Both the position numbers and the translations under genes were made by a program. Positions 36,801-48,276 of a stretch of 64,000 bases of DNA are shown piece after piece. How positions within the stretch are numbered: the first letter of the stretch is position 1; each line of letters opens with the position of its first letter. The notes beneath the pieces are model-generated. The model did no database searches, was not told the DNA's origin, and was given only the letters and a program-made list of their open reading frames with translations. Origin of the DNA: Trametes villosa (lineage: Eukaryota > Basidiomycota > Agaricomycetes > Polyporales > Polyporaceae); NCBI GenBank assembly GCA_002964805.2, contig PUDQ02000033.1, forward strand, positions 1,426,001 through 1,490,000. Reading direction: 5' to 3'.

Positions 36801-37973
36801 TCGAGACCGTGAACGGCAACTTCATGCCGCCGCTGCTCGACGCCATCCTCGGGGACTACAACCGCAACGTGCCTGCTGCGCGCGACGCCGAGGTGCTCAA
36901 CGTGATGGCCACGATCCTCGGCCGCCTCGGGGTGCGTTCATTGTATTCGGCTAGCGCTTGAGCTTGTCCGCCGAGGTACTGATCGTACGCGTAGCCGCTG
37001 CTCACCCCGCAAGTCCCTGCGATCCTGGACGCGGTCTTCGAGCCGACGCTTAACATGATCAACCAAGACTTCGCCGAGTTCCCCGAGCACCGGGTGGGCT
37101 TCTTCAAGCTCCTGCGCGCGATCAACCTGAACTGCTTCCCCGGTATGTGGGCGCCTGATGCGCGTTGCGGGTTGCGTGGGCGCATGCGCTAACGGTGTCC
37201 ACAGCGCTGTTGACGATCCCGCCGCCTCAATTCAAGCTGTTCATGGACAGCATCATCTGGGCGATCAAGCACACGATGCGCGATATCGCCGAGACGGGTC
37301 TGAACCGTACGTTGTTGACTGATGCCCGGGAGCCGGGCGTGGCGCTGACCGGGATCTATTTGCAGTGTGTCTCGAGGTGGTGAACAACTTCGCGGGCGCG
37401 GATCCTGCGGTTTCGAACGCGTTCTTCCAGCAGTACTTCCTGAGCATCATGCAGGACATCTTCTACGTCCTCACGGACACGGACCACAAGAGCGGCTTCA
37501 AGCTGCAGTCGCTGCTGCTCGCGCGCATGTTCCAGCTCGTCGAGACGAACCAGATCACGGTGCCGCTCTTCGACCCCGCGACCGTGCCGGACCCGAACAT
37601 CAGCAACTCCGTCTTCCTGCGGGAGTACACCGCGAACCTGCTCAAGTCCGCGTTCCCGCACGTGCAGAAGTAAGCTCCCTCTTCCTGTCAATAATACTTT
37701 TTGGTGCACATCGCTGACGGAACGCGCAGCTCGCAGATCCAGACGTTCGTGGTGTGCCTGGGCGAGTTCCACAGCGACATCAACCGGTTCAAGCTCGCGC
37801 TGCGCGACTTCCTCGTGCAGCTCAAGGAGTTCTCGGGCGACAACGCGGACCTGTACCTCGAGGAGAAGGAGGCGGAGGCGCAGCGCAAGGCGGAGGCGGA
37901 GCGCGAGGCGGCGATGCGCATCCCCGGCATGCTCAAGCCATCGCAGCTCGAGGACAAGGACGAGGACATCTGA
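33825..37973 (+). CDS. XPO1: Exportin-1 / CRM1 nuclear export receptor
   Basis: RanGTP-dependent karyopherin exporting NES-bearing cargo. Seventeen exons join in frame to 1,069 residues, the normal CRM1 size. Exon 1 is only ATGGAG. A 57-bp intron with a GC donor (GCAAGT, 33831-33887) leads to exon 2, giving [13 protein letters not shown] as in yeast Crm1. Landmarks: HEAT/CRIME-domain text [20 protein letters not shown] and [40 protein letters not shown]; the NES-groove segment [33 protein letters not shown] block [20 protein letters not shown]; and [20 protein letters not shown]. Cys520 (codon 35846-35848) is the residue that leptomycin B modifies in human (Cys528) and fission yeast CRM1. The C-terminus is a charged [19 protein letters not shown] helix. 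Confidence 0.97.
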
Positions 37974-39195
37974 GGCGCGCGCGCACGGACGAACCGCCCG
38001 CGAGCGGCGGCATGACTTATGGCTCACTGTATGATAGACATCGCGCGTCCCGCGCATCGTTCCCACTTCCCCATTCCCTTCCCCCCGCCCCGGCTTCGGC
38101 TTCCACTTCCTTCCGCGTTCTGGCCCCCTCACACATGCTTGCCCGCTGCCGCCTCGACGTTTCCCCGCTTCCCGTCGCCGCGCGGTCTGCACCCTCCGTT
38201 TTGTCCGCCTGTACTCTTGCTATCGCGATCTCGCTGTTCACCGCATCTACAACCACATGTAACAATAGCTTACGACAGAGGAATACGAGAAAGTAATGTA
38301 TCTTTGCGTCCTGGGCCGCGGCCTCGTGTGCTTCTCCTTCACAGGGGCCGTAATGAGCTGCGCCCTTTGTTCGGGCGTAATTGTTTCGGGCTCGTCGGCG
38401 GGGTAAATGAAACGGACAATTGCGTCCGGGATGGCCGCTGTGCAGGGTGAGAGGATGGGTAGGGATTGGGTCCCGCGAGTGGGACGTTGTGGCGCGACAG
38501 AAGGGGGCGGGCGCTAGGCTTCCATGATGTATAACCGGTGCCGGCGGAGGTGGCGAGGCACCAGGCTTGCGTAAGCTCAGAGTTTGTCGCGCGAACTCCG
38601 CGACGACGGGTGCAGAACAGGCAGGTCCTGTCGCCCTCAGCTGCTCCTACGTCCTGCGTCCGCCGACCCGTACGCGTACCCGTTGGGGTACCTGCGCGGG
38701 TGCCCCAACGGTTCGTGCGCAGCCGCGCTGCACATGCTGCACGCCGCCGGCGGAGCACCAGCTGCTGTTGCGCGTCTCCGTGGACGGTGTGGCATCAGCG
38801 CCGGAATGTCGAGCTCCCATACTAAGATGCCACGCCATGGGCGCGGCGCCGGGCGAGTGCCGGGCTGCCTCGGTCCGGCGGACGTAGCACGGCTGGACAC
38901 CGTCTGCGCGTGCGTCGCCGCTGCCCTCGGCGGGACTGAGGTCGCCGTGCTCAGCGGACGGAGGGAGGGGGCATCGGCGGGTGAACCGTGCGCGCAGGCG
39001 ACAAACCGGAGTGTGGGGTGATCGTATCGAGCTGACGAGATCTGTAATAGAACGGGGCAGCCGATCGAGGGGCGCAAAGCGGTTATCGGGCGTCGCCGAG
39101 ATGCATTATCGGTGGGAATGCCTCCCGGCGCCTCTGTTACATCCTCATCGCGTCCTCCCAGCTCCGTCTCGCCCCCGTCCTCGATTGCGCGCGAT
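37974..39195. other. Intergenic, no supported gene
   Basis: Begins with the XPO1 3' flank, which includes a C/T-rich stretch at about 38060-38110. It continues as GC-rich DNA with short overlapping open frames on both strands. Nothing resembles a family. The last 150 bp are presumably the TMA20 promoter. Confidence 0.5.
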
Positions 39196-39940
39196 ATGTT
39201 CAAAAAGTGCGCCCATCACGTCGCCGGGAAGCCCCCAGACGCTCACCGGCGCGCCCAGGTTCCAGCCCGCCGCGGATGTCTCGGGCCAGGTCAGCGTGAA
39301 GTCCTCGGTCCAACGCAACATCCGCAGTAGCATCCTCAGCCAGTGGAAGATCAACCCGGAGACGTTCGAGCAGATCTGGCCCAAGAAGGAGTCCCTCACG
39401 CTCGTCAAATGGTCCGTGCGCGATTCCCACTCGCCTCGCCCGCCCGCGGCCGAGCACTGACCCCGGCCCGCCCGCGCGCTTGCAGCAGAGAGCACATCTC
39501 CATCTACACCCTCCACGGCGAGCCCCTGTTCTTCCAGCACTTTGACGGCGCGTTCTTCCCCACTCTTCGGCTGTTGCACAAGTGTACGTAAACGTCGCGC
39601 TGTGGCCGTGATGTTCCTCACGCGCAGCGCTCCCCTCCCTCCCCTAGACCCGTTCGTGCTTCCACGGGTCAGGGTCGACCGCGGCGCCATCCGCTTCCTT
39701 CTCGCCGGCGCACACATGATGTGCCCGGGGCTGACATCGGCGGGGGGCGAGCTCCCTCCGGCAGGCGCGGCACTGCCCGCCAACACGCCCGTCGCGATCC
39801 ACGCCGAGGGCAAGGAGCACGCGGCCGCGATCGGTTTCCTCAAGCTCGACACCGAGGAGATCAAGCGGGTGAACAAGGGCGTGGGCGTGGAGACGGTGAC
39901 GTACCTCGGAGATGACCTGTGGAAGCTGCAGCAATTGTGA
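39196..39940 (+). CDS. TMA20: MCT-1/Tma20-type translation factor with PUA domain
   Basis: Binds the 40S ribosome with Tma22/DENR and acts in tRNA/mRNA release during recycling and re-initiation. Exons 39196-39206, 39259-39411, 39486-39583 and 39648-39940 give 184 residues (human MCTS1 has 181). Exon 1 carries only MFK plus two bases of the next Lys, so the start MFKKFQ is recovered only after splicing and matches the MFKKF start of the family. Next come [20 protein letters not shown], then [37 protein letters not shown], the PUA core [20 protein letters not shown] and [20 protein letters not shown]. The family signature of Met/Cys-Pro-Gly-Leu-Thr-Ser is intact. Confidence 0.94.
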
Positions 39941-40880
39941 GGGTTTGATGTACGAGCAGGATCTGTCCCAGCCATCCCGAGAACGGCTATGTTGTACCAC
40001 CACCGCCTGCTAAACGCGCTCGTTTTCTTCCATCCAGCTGATAGCTGATGCCCGCGTCCCAGCAGACCGCCCCGGCCGCGTTGCATCGCATCGCCCACAG
40101 TATCAGCGTCCCGCTGCCAAATTGGCGTGTTCCGCTCGGTGCGCCCCGGCGGCCACCGCCCTGACAGATGCCGCAACATCAGCACGCTCTGCACCGCTCC
40201 GACCGCGCTTAGTGTGTATTCAATTTTGGGGGAGCCGTGAGTGCGCTCACGCTGCAGATCGCGCGGATGGCATGATGTAATGTGTCGGCCACGGCCGACA
40301 GCTAGCCGCGCAGAATTACGCTGCAAGGTGGTATGGTCCAGGGTCCCATGTCTGACGGTGGCGTCGTCTCGCGCCAATGCCCGGCGCGACGACGTCGGCG
40401 ACACGCTGCCGTTACGGCCCGCACGGTAAGTGCCGTTCAATACTCGAATACCTGCGTCCGGAATCATTTATTGAATATTCCAGTGGGCAGATACTCCTGC
40501 AGGGCACAGACCGGGGATTCTCCTGTTCGAGCGTGCCTGCTTCTTGTGCTTCTTGCTCCCACGCGCTCATCTGGTGGCTATTTCCAGACACTGCATTTCC
40601 TCGCCCGCCAAAATGTCAAATTCGTGAGATACCCAGGAATTGGGCCCGCAGAGCCTACCCGCCTGACGGGTGGTCCGAGCCGCATCCCCCCTCCGGCGTC
40701 GATTGAATCATAGAAGCCCGCCGCCGAGTGCCCTCTAAGGGTCCTCGAGATGTGTCCTCAGGCGGCAATCCCGTTGAATGACAGGCTCATAAAAATGGTT
40801 TCCAAACCCGCTATTGTTTCTCCGCCCGACCCGTCTCCTGCCCCCGCCTCCGCCCATCCCCTCAAGCGAGCGCGGTTCCA
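39941..40880. other. Intergenic, no supported gene
   Basis: A long minus-strand open frame crosses from here into TMA20, but it is antisense to that gene and has no recognisable content. Near the right end, CATAAAAAT at about 40789 lies 90 bp before the start of the first twin-zinc-cluster gene and may be its TATA element. Confidence 0.5.
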
Positions 40881-41655
40881 ATGTCGGCCTCCCCCAAGCG
40901 CAACACGAAAGCCTGCCTGCAATGCTCAAAGCGTAAAGGTGCGTGGCCGTTTTCTCAGCCACTGCGTTACGCCGTGCTCATTCTCATCTACACGCGATGC
41001 CCACCAGTCAAATGCGAGGGACGAGACGGGACGGGACAGTGCAGTGAGTGCGCCGGACGAGGGCTCCCCTGCGAGGAGCGAGCGCACCCTCCGCCGCGCC
41101 CTTGCGACGCGTGGTACGTCCCGTCGCGCTCGTCCTCACCGTCGAGCACCCCCGCTAACGAAACGCGTCCCCTCTCTCCCCCTCCCCCCTCGTTCTCCGT
41201 CCGCAGCAAGCGCGCTCACTTGGGTTGCGACTGGCGCGGGCACGGCCCGTGCACGCACTGCGAGCGGGCGCGGACGCGCTGCTCCTTTGAGCCGTCCTCC
41301 CCCGCGTCCCCGGCCGCGTCCTCCTCCGCGGCGTCCGACACCAGTGCGTGTGTGGCAGACACCGCAACACCGCCGCCGAGCTAACCGACGTCTTCTCTCG
41401 CCAGTCTCGGAGCGCGGAACCGCAAGCGCGTACGGGTCTGGCTCCGCGCCCCCGTCGCCCCCGCCGCCCTCTCTCGCTTCGTCCTTTTCGCCGTCGCGCT
41501 CGTCGTCCCCGGCGCTGCCACTGCCGCTGCCGCTGCTGCCGTCGCCGGCGGTCCTGCCCGCGCCCCCGTTGCCGCGGCGGACCTGGCTGGATACGGTTCT
41601 GCTGCAGCGCCACGCAGAGGCGGCACCGCACCCCGCGGCTCACGCGGGAGCCTGA
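40881..41655 (+). CDS. Small protein with two tandem Zn2Cys6 clusters (copy A)
   Basis: Four exons (40881-40938, 41008-41113, 41207-41343, 41405-41655) give 183 residues. Two complete C-x2-C-x6-C-x7/8-C-x2-C-x6-C patterns are visible. Cluster 1 uses Cys12, 15, 22, 31, 34 and 41 (CLQCSKRKVKCEG, CSECAGRGLPC). Cluster 2 uses Cys52, 55, 62, 70, 73 and 80 (CDACKRAHLGCDW, CTHCERARTRC). Intron 2 splits the codon of Cys55 (TG|C). The rest is Ser/Pro/Leu-rich low complexity, then LPRRTWLDTVLLQRHAEAA near the C-terminus. Zn2Cys6 clusters bind DNA as two Zn ions held by six Cys in fungal regulators. Here there is no coiled coil and no room for the usual fungal transcription-factor middle domain. Regulatory function is inference. 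A paralogue with the same structure begins at 44551. Confidence 0.75.
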
Positions 41656-44550
41656 GCGTCCGCGCCCACATCCGCGTTCGCGGGCGCGGGCGAGGCGCGT
41701 GTGGCAGAAAACGCCCCTCAGGCCATCATCACAGGTGTTCCCGGCGGTAGGGGCAGGGCATGCGCCGGGGGTGCCACGAGTACGAGAAAGGACAACCGGC
41801 TCGAGAGATTTTGCTGTGCGCTTGTGTATACCGTAGGGAACATCATATAGTAATGCCCCCGGTTGGCTGGGGCGGGCCTCTCTGATCAGGCGGTTTGCCC
41901 TCCTTAGATGGCCGGATCGCCGCCCGCGCATCCCCCCTCGCCCTCGTCGCCTTCTTTTCCTCTCGTGCGCCCACGACGCCGCAGACTCCGACATGCGACA
42001 GCGACAGGTCACGGCAACGCCGGGCGGCGTGTGGCGCGCCCGTGCGTTCTCGAACGCGTACGCGTATGCGTTTGCGGGTCCTCCTTGCGCTGATGCAGCG
42101 CGGCAGACGCGCGCGGAGCATCTCACGAAGCGCGGGATCGAAGGCGAAGGCGAAGCGGGCTGCCAGGGGAAGGGGACCCGCGCAGACGTCGACGCCGCGC
42201 TAAGGCCGGCGGGCGTGCGTTCGCGCGGGCCGGTGGGTAGATGGGCAGATGGCGGCGGACGCCTGGCGAGTCGCGAGCCGAGCCGACGCAGGCCACCTTC
42301 TCGCGAGAGATTGAGCTGGCGCGCGGAATCTTGCGCGTCCGTTTGGAGGGGCAACGCGCCCATCTCGCGTCGCGTCCCTCATCCCCCTCAGCCCCCCCCC
42401 CTCCTTCTCCTTCTCGGCTGACGCATCTCAGAGCTTGCAGAATGGTCTGATGCGCCCGCGCCGCCTTCGACGCTTCTAGCAGGCAGCTCAGGGCCTCGCG
42501 TGTATTTTAACCTCATTGTCATTAATGTCCCGCGCGGCGGCGACGCGTCGAACTATAAATCTGGTCGCGCAGGAGCTTGAGAAATGCATACGGCGTATCG
42601 TACCAATCAGACGAGGATTTTTCTGCTGCCTTCTGCCTTCTCACATCCCTGCACGACTTCGCACTTCCCTGCATCCCCAGACCCAGGTGCGCGAAGCCGG
42701 GCGGACGTCATGGCCGCTCATATTGAATGGCGCGGGCGGGCAGAACTTCGAGTGCCTGACGGGCGTGGTGCCCATGCTGATCGTTGTCGCCTTCGAAGCG
42801 GCGGCGCTCGAGCGCCCGGCGCGCCGCCCAGGGGGCCTCGTTCCGCCACCACGGTGACCCAGATCCAGACGCTGTCGCTGTCAATGTACCTGCTTACACC
42901 ACCGCCTGAATCTCGCTCGCGACTGGCTCGCGACGTCTCCGTATCCTCGTCTGCTCATTCGTCTGCTCCTGGCTGCGCGAAATTTGGACAGCTTCTATCT
43001 GCTCGACCTTCGAATACTCCCATGCGCACCTCTGGAAGAAGGTGAAGATCCGGCTCGTCCGTGAACGCGGCGCCGCGGCGAAGGTCGTGAATTCACCCAT
43101 TTGGACGCTCTCAAACAGCTTCGCGTGTGGGCGCAAGTCGCAAGCCTCGCCGCGCACACGAGGCGGGCCGGACAGATGTCAGGAATCCGAAGAGCACTAG
43201 GCGACAAAAGGCAGGTACGCTGTGCCGCCCGGGGATAGTACTTTGCTCGCCAGGGGAAGCTGGAGCCTGGCGTGGCGGACGAGGCAGGGAACGCCCAGGA
43301 TTCAGGAACAGATACGGATGCAGAGGGCGGGGCCCCGGTGCGTACCCGTACACCATTCAGTCTCCCGCTAGCCGCGAGGGAGCGCGGCGCGTCGTGCCCT
43401 CGAGGAAGGACGCGTTTCTTGCCAACGGGAGGCGGACGAAGCGTGCAGCACCATCCGACGCGTTTCAGATGCGCCTCGCGGAATGTCTGGTATGCCACAT
43501 ATCCCGGAAAGTCGAGTAGGGTCCGGGTCCATGTCAGCGGCGAGTTGCGCGCAGCTGGGAGCCGTCGGTGACACGGACGGCATCGATCTCGGTTGCTGAG
43601 GCAACTCTATTGCTTTCCATTGACCCTCCCAGACGCCGCGCCGGATCCGTCGATATCCACCACGGGCGCGCCCCCAGGCTACCGAGCTGGAACTTTGCTC
43701 AATCATTGATTCCAGCTGCCCACTGCGCCGCGAACGGGTGCGTTATTGTTGCTCTCCCGCCGCGCCGGGCGACTCTTGACCGAATGCAGCGCACGCCCGA
43801 TCTCTTCGCGTCGCCCTCGTGGGCTAAGCGAGCAGCATAGCCCGCCTGGGCTGTCGAAACGCAGACTAGGACGCCGCCCACCCTGCCTGGCCCTGGTTCT
43901 GATTGTCTGCTCCTCCCTCCCAGTCCTGGGGAGTCTTCCTCGGCGACTTCGATCGGCGGCGCTGGCGTGCGGCGGTGATGCCTTCGAAGCCGTCGGCGGA
44001 GCGAACAGGTGGGCAGGGATCCGGTCACCGAGCCGCTGCGGCGGGCGTCCTCAATCTCTCCTCGCCGAAGCGTGCTCGTTTCGTCTACTCTGTTTCCTTC
44101 TTGCCTCTTTGATGTATCCCGTTCGAGTCAGCAGCGCGCGGCGCCGCTCGGACGGCTCGCGCGTTGCCCAGCGATGAAACGAATGCGCGCGCGTGCCGGG
44201 ATGCCCTGCGCGAAGCCGAGGGGCAGGGCGCGCTCCAGCCCGCCATTATGATTTGTTTACGACATGCTGCCTAAATCGGGGCACGCAGCATGAGTCCGCC
44301 CGCGCGCACGTCCCCGCGTCCTCCGTCGACGCGATCCCACGGTGTGATGTCTGCTGCGAGCGCCGACGGGGTGAAGATCCCTCCCATGCGCGTGCGGCTG
44401 TGCCAGATACCTATGTGGGGCGGGACAGGGTTGCGGTATATAATATGATGAATACGTCCCTCGTCGCCCCAGCCCTTCCTCTCCCCTCCCTCTTTCCCTC
44501 CCCCATCTCCCTAGGACCCGTCACTCGCGTTCGCGTTACCAGCAGACAAC
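41656..44550. other. Stretch between the two twin-zinc-cluster genes
   Basis: No gene is resolved. At about 43040-43520 (+) there are protein-like pieces in alternating frames (FTHLDALKQLRVWAQVASLA near 43090; VADEAGNAQDSGTDTDAEGG near 43270; AFQMRLAECLVCHISRKVE before a stop at 43519) that could be exons of an unidentified gene. I could not connect them with confident splice sites. Another piece, SQSWGVFLGDFDRRRWRAAV, follows a good acceptor near 43922. No third zinc-cluster copy was found. Confidence 0.4.
44437..44444 (+). promoter_or_regulatory. TATA box of twin-zinc-cluster gene B
   Basis: TATATAAT lies 114 bp upstream of the gene B start codon and is followed by a C/T-rich stretch (44467-44512) leading to the ATG. 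This is a typical fungal core-promoter layout. Confidence 0.5.
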
Positions 44551-45200
44551 ATGCCGCGCCCGCCCGCATGCCGCAACTGTGCTGAGAAGAAAGGTGAGCT
44601 CGGCTCCTCCCTCTCTCCGCGCCCTCTCATACAGAACGCGCTCGCGCCGCCGCGCATCATAGTGAGCTGCAAGCCTGGCCACGAATACGATCCACTCCGG
44701 TGCAAGAGGTGCACGCAGAAGAACTTGGCCTGCGAGCGCCCCACTCCCGTGGCCGTCCCCGCCGGCCCCGCGACGCGCAAGACTGCGTGCGACCGTTGGT
44801 ACGTCGTCCTCGCGTGTGTCGGGAGCGTGGACGCGAAATGACAATTCCTTTGCAGCCGCACCGAGCGTGTCAAGTGCGAGGTTGACGCGAACGCGCGGGC
44901 CGCTGGGTGCAGGCGCTGTGTCGAGAAGAGGACCGCCTGCAGTTTGAGGGCTCCGGGTGCGTGGATTGTGCCCGTCTCCGACGTGCTGCGCTAAGTCGTT
45001 GCACTATCCGACCCTTCCGCTGGTCGCCAGCTACGTCCTCTGCGACGACGTCGGGAGGCCACCCCGTGTTGGCTGTCGACACCGCCGCTGCCACGGCCAA
45101 CAACGACTCAGGCCCGGGGACGTCGTCGACGGCCACGCGGAGCCCGAGCCGTCCGTTCTGGGAGACGGTGCTCGCGCCGTCGCCGGGCGTCGACCAGTGA
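44551..45200 (+). CDS. Small protein with two tandem Zn2Cys6 clusters (copy B)
   Basis: Four exons (44551-44593, 44663-44798, 44856-44956, 45031-45200) give 149 residues. Cluster 1 uses Cys7, 10, 17, 28, 31 and 38 (CRNCAEKKVSCKPG, CKRCTQKNLAC). Cluster 2 uses Cys57, 60, 67, 78, 81 and 88 (CDRCRTERVKCEV, CRRCVEKRTAC). Spacing is C-x2-C-x6-C-x10-C-x2-C-x6-C in both. Intron 1 falls after the second Lys of EKK in phase 1, and intron 2 splits the Cys60 codon as TG|C, exactly as in copy A. A Ser/Thr/Ala-rich linker leads to SPSRPFWETVLAPSPGVDQ at the C-terminus, parallel to the TWLDTVL of copy A. The two genes are clearly duplicates that have diverged far in sequence. Function is unknown; DNA binding is inferred from the zinc clusters. 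Confidence 0.77.
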
Positions 45201-46616
45201 TCCCGCGCGTTGTACTGCGCAGGCGCGCCTCTCGTTTCTTCTCATCTCTATTCACTACCGTACATATTGATACCTCGGAAAGCGCATGCGCGTACGCTCT
45301 ATCTACCCCCGCTCATCTGATCCCTAGTCCTATAGCATATCCTTGACTCTTAGTACGATGCCCCTTCTGTAGCCTTTCCCTTGTCCCTTGAACGACCCTA
45401 GTACCGTAATCCACATTGTTTCTTGTATCCACACCGCCGGGTGCATTCCAAGCTCAGCGGCGGTACCACAGGAGCACACCACTCTGATCCTCTGTGATCG
45501 CTGAGATCAAACGCCGCATCTCATCGATGGGCGAGGACAATGGAACGTCGAGCCTCGAGGAGTGCGGGGTCGTCGCTTATACCCACACCCGCGTGTTTGT
45601 CCCGCGATGAGGGCTCGCCCCGCGCCCCAGGGCGCCAATCGCCGTCCTGCTCCCCGCGCGGCGCGCGCGTCCAAGGCACGACGCGGGTCCCGGGGAGAAA
45701 ATTTTATCGGCGTCACCGCGCAAGCGTTAGCGGGCGTACCGCGCAGTCTGACTCTGAGTCTAAAGCACCTCGACTGCTTGCGCGAGCTGTCCATCAGCTC
45801 TGAATCATGGCGGATGTGTAATTACCGGGGGGGCGCGCGCGTGTAAGTATGGGCACACGCCCTGGAGATTCGTACGAGCAGATCTCGCACTAGGTTGCCG
45901 GCGCGGGCCTCAGAGATGGCAAGCTCGCGGCCGTACACGTAAATGAAGCCAGGGCTGGAGGTTCTTCTTGTGGGCGCCGCCGCATCGCGGCGCGCGCGGC
46001 GCACAGAAATCGGCTGACCGCAACCTGCGCGGTGTGTGGGCGCGATGCGTGCAAATTTCGCTCCCCGCGAGCTTTAGGATTCCCGCGAGATTGACATGGC
46101 GCGAGCTCTGGGTCGTTTCTTACAGGCCGCATACCTTGTACAGCGCGCTCGACCTGATAGGTGATGGCGAGCGAAGCGGTCCAGTCGGGTCTAAGGCTTG
46201 CGCTTCTAGTCTGGTAGGAGGTGTACCGTTGTGCATCAAGCGAGCTCCGGGGATTCAGCGAGAAGCGGTTCATCATTCACCGTCCCGCGACGTGAGAGCC
46301 CTCACACAGCGCCAGATATTCGTCGAGTGATTAATTGGTTGTAGGCGTTCCTGTGCAAGTGAGCTCTCTCCGCCCACCGGGATTCTCGCCAAGTTTGCGA
46401 GAAGAATGAGTTAAGTTGCCGTCCACGTGGGTGTGCTTGTACATGTTTGAAACGGAAGCTGTTGGCGTCAACGCGCTTCCTCCCGGCGCCTACCGTCCTT
46501 TTTCCAGACACACTGGTGAGAGTTTGTGGCCCCGCTTCCGGCCCTGGCGCACCTAAGCGAGGCGTCCTTCTCAGCGCACGAATAGCCGCGTTATTCTCGC
46601 CTTGTCACAGACCACC
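45201..46616. other. Intergenic, no supported gene
   Basis: Short open frames on both strands, no recognised family, RNA gene or repeat. It includes the 3' flank of copy B and the promoter of the SRR1-like gene. Confidence 0.5.
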
Positions 46617-48276
46617 ATGTCCCACGACGAAGGCAGCACGCAGTTTGGCTACGAGGATCACAAGTTCACTCCAGCCCGGACGCGGAAGAAACGCAAGAAT
46701 AGGCCGCAAGCCGCGCCCCCTTCCCCCGATGTCCTCCTGGACAGAGCATCGGAGGAGCTGGCGCGCAGCGATTGGCTGCGCGACACACTACGTCCGTCGC
46801 GCTATCCCTGCCCGCCCTTCTGACCCCCATCTGACCCGCCCGTCCCGCAGAGAGCCTGCGCGAGTCGCTCGAAGCGGCGTTCGGTGCGTCGGCCGCCGCG
46901 CGGGACGTGCTGTGCCTCGGGCTCGGGGCCCCCGCGGCGTCGCGTGACGCGCGCGCCCAGCTCGCGTTCCTCCTCGCGGCGTGCGACGATCTGAGCATAG
47001 TGGGTGCCCTTCCCATGTTCGTGCGCGCCCCGCATCAACCATCAGCGCGTGTGCGTCCGCCCAGGACCGCGCGCGGGTGTCCGTGTACGACCCCGTCTTT
47101 GCGGAACAGGAGACGCAGCTTCTGAGGCAGCTCGGCCTCACCGCCCTCCCCGAGAACCGCGTACGTCGCATGCTCTTCCCCCTGCCCCCCCTTCCGTCCG
47201 CGTATGGCTGCCTCCGGGCTTGTGCTGCGTCCCCCCTTCTGCTCTTCGCGCGCTGACTTGACGTTCCCTGTGACTTCGCACAGCAAGCGAGCTATGGCCT
47301 CCGATCGCCCACGATCGTCTTCATGCCGCATTGCGACCTGCACCTGTACGAGAACATCTTACGCGAGAACTGGACGCGTGCGCGCCTGCCGAACGTCCTC
47401 CTTATCGCCAACCGCCTGCGCGAGTACGCCGAAAAGTGCGTCCCTTTTCGCTTTCGCCGTCCTCCGCATTCCGCATCTGTAGAAGGCACCTTCGTGTCCC
47501 CTTCCGGGCCCGCGATCCCCATAACCCCCTTCCCTTTCCTCCGCCCGAAGCTTCGATGCCCTGTTCCCATCGCTCACCGCTAACCTTGCTCGCCTTCTCC
47601 CCCGGCATCATCCAGCATCCCGTCCAGGAAGCTCGCATCGGAACATCCTTGCGTCGCGCGTCTCGGTACGTCACCCTGACGCTCGCTCACTCCCCGCCCT
47701 CCACCCAACACTACTGACCCCGTCCGCCTGATCCTCCGCGTACCGCCGCCCAATCACGCACGCACGATCGCTGCTTTTGCTCCCCGCTCCCTCTCCACCC
47801 CGCGTGCCTCCCGTACGCTCACAATAGTGCCGCACCTGGAGAGCCGCGCGCTCCAGCCGTGCGCGCCGTTCCCGACCGCATTCAACAACACGGCGATGCA
47901 GTTCGTGCGCTCCGACGCGCTCGCGCAGCGAGACGCCGACTGGTGGGCCCTCCCCGGCGACGCGCCCAAGAAGGAGGAGGCGGGGGAAACACCGCGAGCC
48001 CCGGACGCCCGTGACACCCCGCAGGCGCCGTCCTCTGAATGTGCGCGCGCGGACACATCCGTACGGTCGGACGCACGCCCAAACGCCACGCCCGCCGCCG
48101 CACGCGGTGTGACGACTACTGGGCCCGCGTCGGAGCCCGAGTCGCCGCTAGCCGAGTTGGCGTCGTCACCGTCCAGGAGGAGTTCGCCGGAGCCGCATAA
48201 GGACACGGACGCGGACGCACGACGTACGGGGAGCGGGTCGGAGAATGGACGGCTCACGCCGCACGCTGATTCCTGA
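46617..48276 (+). CDS. SRR1-like domain protein (Ber1 family)
   Basis: Six exons are visible. They read MSHDEGSTQFGYEDHKFTPA and basic RTRKKRKNR, then the SRR1 domain: ARDVLCLGLGAPAASRDARA, LAFLLAACDDLSI, DRARVSVYDPVFAEQETQLL, ALPENRQASYGLRSPTIVFM, PHCDLHLYENILRENWTRA and VLLIANRLREYAENIPSRKL. It ends that domain with PFPTAFNNTAMQFVRSD. The C-terminal 110 residues are Ala/Pro/Ser-rich and probably disordered. Plant SRR1 affects light and clock output; yeast Ber1 is implicated in microtubule stability. The biochemical activity is unknown. The MPHCDLHLYENxL and F-NNTA blocks are the family signature, so identity is firm while role is not. The start ATG (CACCATGTCC) has a good context. Confidence 0.88.

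Noticed and set aside
39145..40467. 440-codon open frame on the minus strand
   Set aside because: Antisense to TMA20, whose exons match the family closely; Arg/Gly/Ser-rich composition with no domain.
41155..42363. 402-codon open frame on the minus strand
   Set aside because: Antisense to exons 3-4 of twin-cluster gene A; Arg/Ala/Pro composition typical of GC-rich shadows.
47035..47171. Minus-strand open frames over the SRR1-like gene
   Set aside because: Antisense to exons that match the SRR1 domain.
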